Shown: positions 62,424-64,000 of the stretch, one piece after another
How positions within the stretch are numbered: position 1 is the stretch's first letter
Layout of the letters: each line of letters begins with the position of its first letter
Assembly (NCBI RefSeq): GCF_024519725.1
Contig: NZ_JALJRK010000026.1
Coordinates: 1-64,000, forward strand
Direction: 5' to 3'
DNA: 64,000 nt
Source: Microvirga sp. Mcv34
GTDB lineage: Bacteria; Pseudomonadota; Alphaproteobacteria; Rhizobiales; Beijerinckiaceae
Program-made: the position numbers and the translations under genes
The notes under the pieces: model-generated
Seen by the model: the letters and a program-made list of their open reading frames with translations, nothing else
Told to the model about the DNA's origin: nothing
Database searches by the model: none

Positions 62424-63050
62424 ATGAGCAAAGAGAGCAATTCGATGAACGCTTCCAGCGCTGCAGAGCGATTCTTTCGATTGTATCGCCTCCATTGCGT
62501 CGATCCCAACCGAGACACACTGTTTTCCGTCCTTGAGGCGGCTCATAGTCTGAATGACCGACTGAAAATCGGCCATGATGTCGAATTCTTCGATCTACAG
62601 GAATTTTCGGCGCTGAAATGCCTGAGGAATTTCTTCCACCATCAAGAAGAGTTACGGCACACGGTTAGAGTCGTACCGGCGGGGAACTACCCGATTATCA
62701 CTGACCTGATGATCTTGTGTCTCGTTCCCAGCGCTATCGTTGAGAGTGCAGTCGAGGAGACGAGGGAACGGCACAGGGAGGCAACCAGGCAGGCGTGCAA
62801 CGCGGTGTTTCACTGGTACGGTACGGTCGTGAACATCAACCCGGCACTCTTTAACTTCGTGGTTGGTGCCTATGAGCGCATGAACGCAGCAGGCATCTCC
62901 CTCAGCGGGGAGGCCTTCCAGGAATTTGAGGCCAGCTACCGATACGAAGAGGATCATGACCACGCTCATCGCATCGACGGGAGAATTGCCACGCGTGCAG
63001 GAGACCTCGACCAGTTGCTGGTTCATAAAGTGAATACGGAGGGACTTTAG
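62424..63050 (+). CDS. Hypothetical protein with HEPN-like RNFFHH motif
   Basis: A 208-residue, largely helical protein from ATG 62424 with AAGG six bases upstream. At residues 68-73 it has LRNFFHH, an R-N-x-x-x-H motif like the Rx4-6H active site of HEPN ribonucleases. A helix with acidic residues lies before it (IGHDVEFFDLQEFSALKCL). The remainder has further long helices (ESAVEETRERHREATRQACN, NFVVGAYERM) and a His/Asp-rich stretch (YEEDHDHAHRIDG). No membrane segment. It is followed 151 bp downstream by a PD-(D/E)XK/winged-helix gene on the same strand. The HEPN reading is a motif-level inference only. Confidence 0.65.
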   Translation: MSKESNSMNASSAAERFFRLYRLHCVDPNRDTLFSVLEAAHSLNDRLKIGHDVEFFDLQEFSALKCLRNFFHHQEELRHTVRVVPAGNYPIITDLMILCLVPSAIVESAVEETRERHREATRQACNAVFHWYGTVVNINPALFNFVVGAYERMNAAGISLSGEAFQEFEASYRYEEDHDHAHRIDGRIATRAGDLDQLLVHKVNTEGL

Positions 63051-63150
63051 AGGCTCCCGATGGCGGATCCTGGCATTGCTGTGGGCTAGCCCAGAAGCCT
63101 GTTCCGGTACACTGCTTTAGAAATGCGAAAAATTCACTGCCCGGCGAATA

Positions 63151-63179
63151 TTGTGTTTTTGCCGAATATACGCTATAAA
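63151..63179 (+). promoter_or_regulatory. Sigma-70-type promoter of the PD-(D/E)XK gene
   Basis: -35 TTGTGT (63151-63156), 17-bp spacer, -10 TATAAA (63174-63179), in an AT-rich stretch that stands out from the GC-rich window. It lies 23 bp before the ATG at 63202, giving a leader of about 15 nt with no strong ribosome site. Confidence 0.6.
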
Positions 63180-63201
63180 AGGCATATTTACTGCGCAGAA
63201 A

Positions 63202-64000
63202 ATGACTATGGAAGACCAAATAGCCGAGACGCTCATACGAAACTTTGTTGCTGCCCTGACCGAGATCACAGGCGAGAAGCCTCACCTCTTACAAGAGCCT
63301 AAGAGTTCTCGAAGTTCATTTCGACCAGACTTGGTGATGGAAATGCGTCAAGACGGCGAACCGTATCGGCTTGTCGTCGAGGCCAAAGCATCTCTTTTTC
63401 CGCGTGATGCGCGCGAAGCTATCTGGCAGCTCAGGAACTATCTCGCCCATCTGGATAACGTCTCCTATCCGGCAGTACCCCTCCTCATGGCCGAGAGCAT
63501 ATCGCCCGGCGCCCGAGAATTGCTTCGTGACGAACGAGTTGGCTATTTTGACTCCAGCGGAAGCCTGTTCATCGCAGCCAAAGGCCTTTATCTGCGTGTC
63601 GACAAGCCAGCATCACGGAAGCAATCCCGCTCACTGAACAACCTGTTTGCCGGCCGTCGGGCTCAAGTTCTGCACGCGGTCTGGGTCACCAAGCCAGATT
63701 GGTTCGGCGTCCACGAGATCGCTGAGCGGGCCGGGGTATCGCCGGCGACGGCCTCGGAAACCTTGATAGCGCTCGAACGCCGAGACTGGGTCGAGGTGAG
63801 GGGGGCTGGCCCCTCGAAGGAGCGCCGCTTGACCAATTCACGCGCGCTGCTCGATGCATGGTCGAGTTTTCAGAGCTCTGTCAAACCGAAGGTCGTGCAA
63901 CACTACTACGTGCGCTCGGTGGAGCTGCCGGATCTGCAACGACAGCTCGATCACGCGTGTGAGATCGAAGGCGTTCCTTACGAGCTCACCGGCATTTCCG
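63202..64000 (+). CDS. PD-(D/E)XK-like plus winged-helix protein, AbiEi-antitoxin-like (3' end outside window)
   Basis: At least 266 codons; the gene runs off the right edge without a stop. The N-terminal about 120 residues have the restriction-endonuclease-like pattern: SSFRPDLVMEM (Asp), then YRLVVEAKASLFPRDAREAI (ExK), then QLRNYL. Residues about 155-215 form a winged helix (WFGVHEIAERAGVSPATASE, TLIALERRDWVEVRG). This order is known from proteins annotated as type IV toxin-antitoxin AbiEi-family antitoxins or transcriptional regulators. ATG 63202 (or 63208) is the first start after the promoter. Codon use is less GC3-rich at its start than the catabolic genes. Confidence 0.72.
   Translation, partial: MTMEDQIAETLIRNFVAALTEITGEKPHLLQEPKSSRSSFRPDLVMEMRQDGEPYRLVVEAKASLFPRDAREAIWQLRNYLAHLDNVSYPAVPLLMAESISPGARELLRDERVGYFDSSGSLFIAAKGLYLRVDKPASRKQSRSLNNLFAGRRAQVLHAVWVTKPDWFGVHEIAERAGVSPATASETLIALERRDWVEVRGAGPSKERRLTNSRALLDAWSSFQSSVKPKVVQHYYVRSVELPDLQRQLDHACEIEGVPYELTGIS

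Noticed and set aside
1-64000. CRISPR array, rRNA or tRNA genes, insertion-sequence ends
   Set aside because: No regularly spaced repeats, no cloverleaf-like gene and no transposase with flanking inverted repeats were recognised.

Overview
The window is high-GC bacterial DNA with dense, mostly operonic genes. Gene content points to an alphaproteobacterium of the Hyphomicrobiales, in the Methylobacterium/Microvirga sense: a dmeRF nickel/cobalt operon, an aapJQMP amino-acid transporter, a DUF1127 protein and many opine- or amine-oxidase flavoproteins. The genus is an inference; no rRNA or tRNA gene was seen.

Layout. (1) 1-6816 is a metal-handling region. It holds a minus-strand set of lipoprotein, TolC-like efflux protein and Tat-exported multicopper oxidase (cut by the window edge). 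It also holds a His/Cys-rich exported protein, a cytochrome b, a small helical protein, and a dmeR-dmeF operon with its operator. (2) 7.3-14.0 kb carries amino-acid and amine metabolism genes: a DAO-type flavoprotein, an ArgE-like deacetylase, an Lrp regulator, a class III aminotransferase and a GNAT acetyltransferase. (3) 14.3-21.8 kb is a second metal region: zntA with a divergent MerR-family regulator, then copZ divergent from a copA - ferredoxin/FNR reductase - cueR operon. Five promoters with the CueR layout (TTGAC-type -35, 19-bp spacer carrying an ACCTT..AAGGT-like dyad) occur in the window. Two precede copZ and copA, two precede uncharacterised small genes at 3.0-3.6 and 4.4-4.6 kb, and one is an orphan at 32.3 kb.

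(4) 22.7-46.6 kb is a catabolic block. It holds gabD, two separate three-subunit flavoprotein/ferredoxin/flavoprotein dehydrogenases of the opine-oxidase or D-hydroxyproline-dehydrogenase type, RidA, a tartrate/malate-type dehydrogenase, a two-module cupin protein, a peptide-type ABC transporter with a GntR regulator embedded in its operon, a PuuB-like oxidase, a haloacid dehalogenase, a second aldehyde dehydrogenase, a sarcosine-oxidase-like flavoprotein and a GhrA-like reductase. Together they would import an amine or N-substituted amino acid, oxidise it to an aldehyde or keto acid, detoxify reactive imines and feed the product into central metabolism. The actual substrate cannot be read from the sequence. 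(5) 46.8-55.9 kb has an MFS transporter with a His-rich tail, a small exported protein, aapJQMP, a cystathionine beta-lyase-like enzyme and a divergent LysR regulator.

(6) 56-64 kb is looser, accessory-looking DNA. It holds a PAS-GGDEF diguanylate cyclase, a group II intron with a clear domain V, a frameshifted and internally deleted copy of the cyclase gene, a single-domain response regulator and several unrecognised ORFs. At the edge lie a protein with a HEPN-like RNFFHH motif and, 151 bp downstream, a truncated PD-(D/E)XK-like plus winged-helix protein. These last two are the best candidate for an undescribed defence or toxin-antitoxin-like module.
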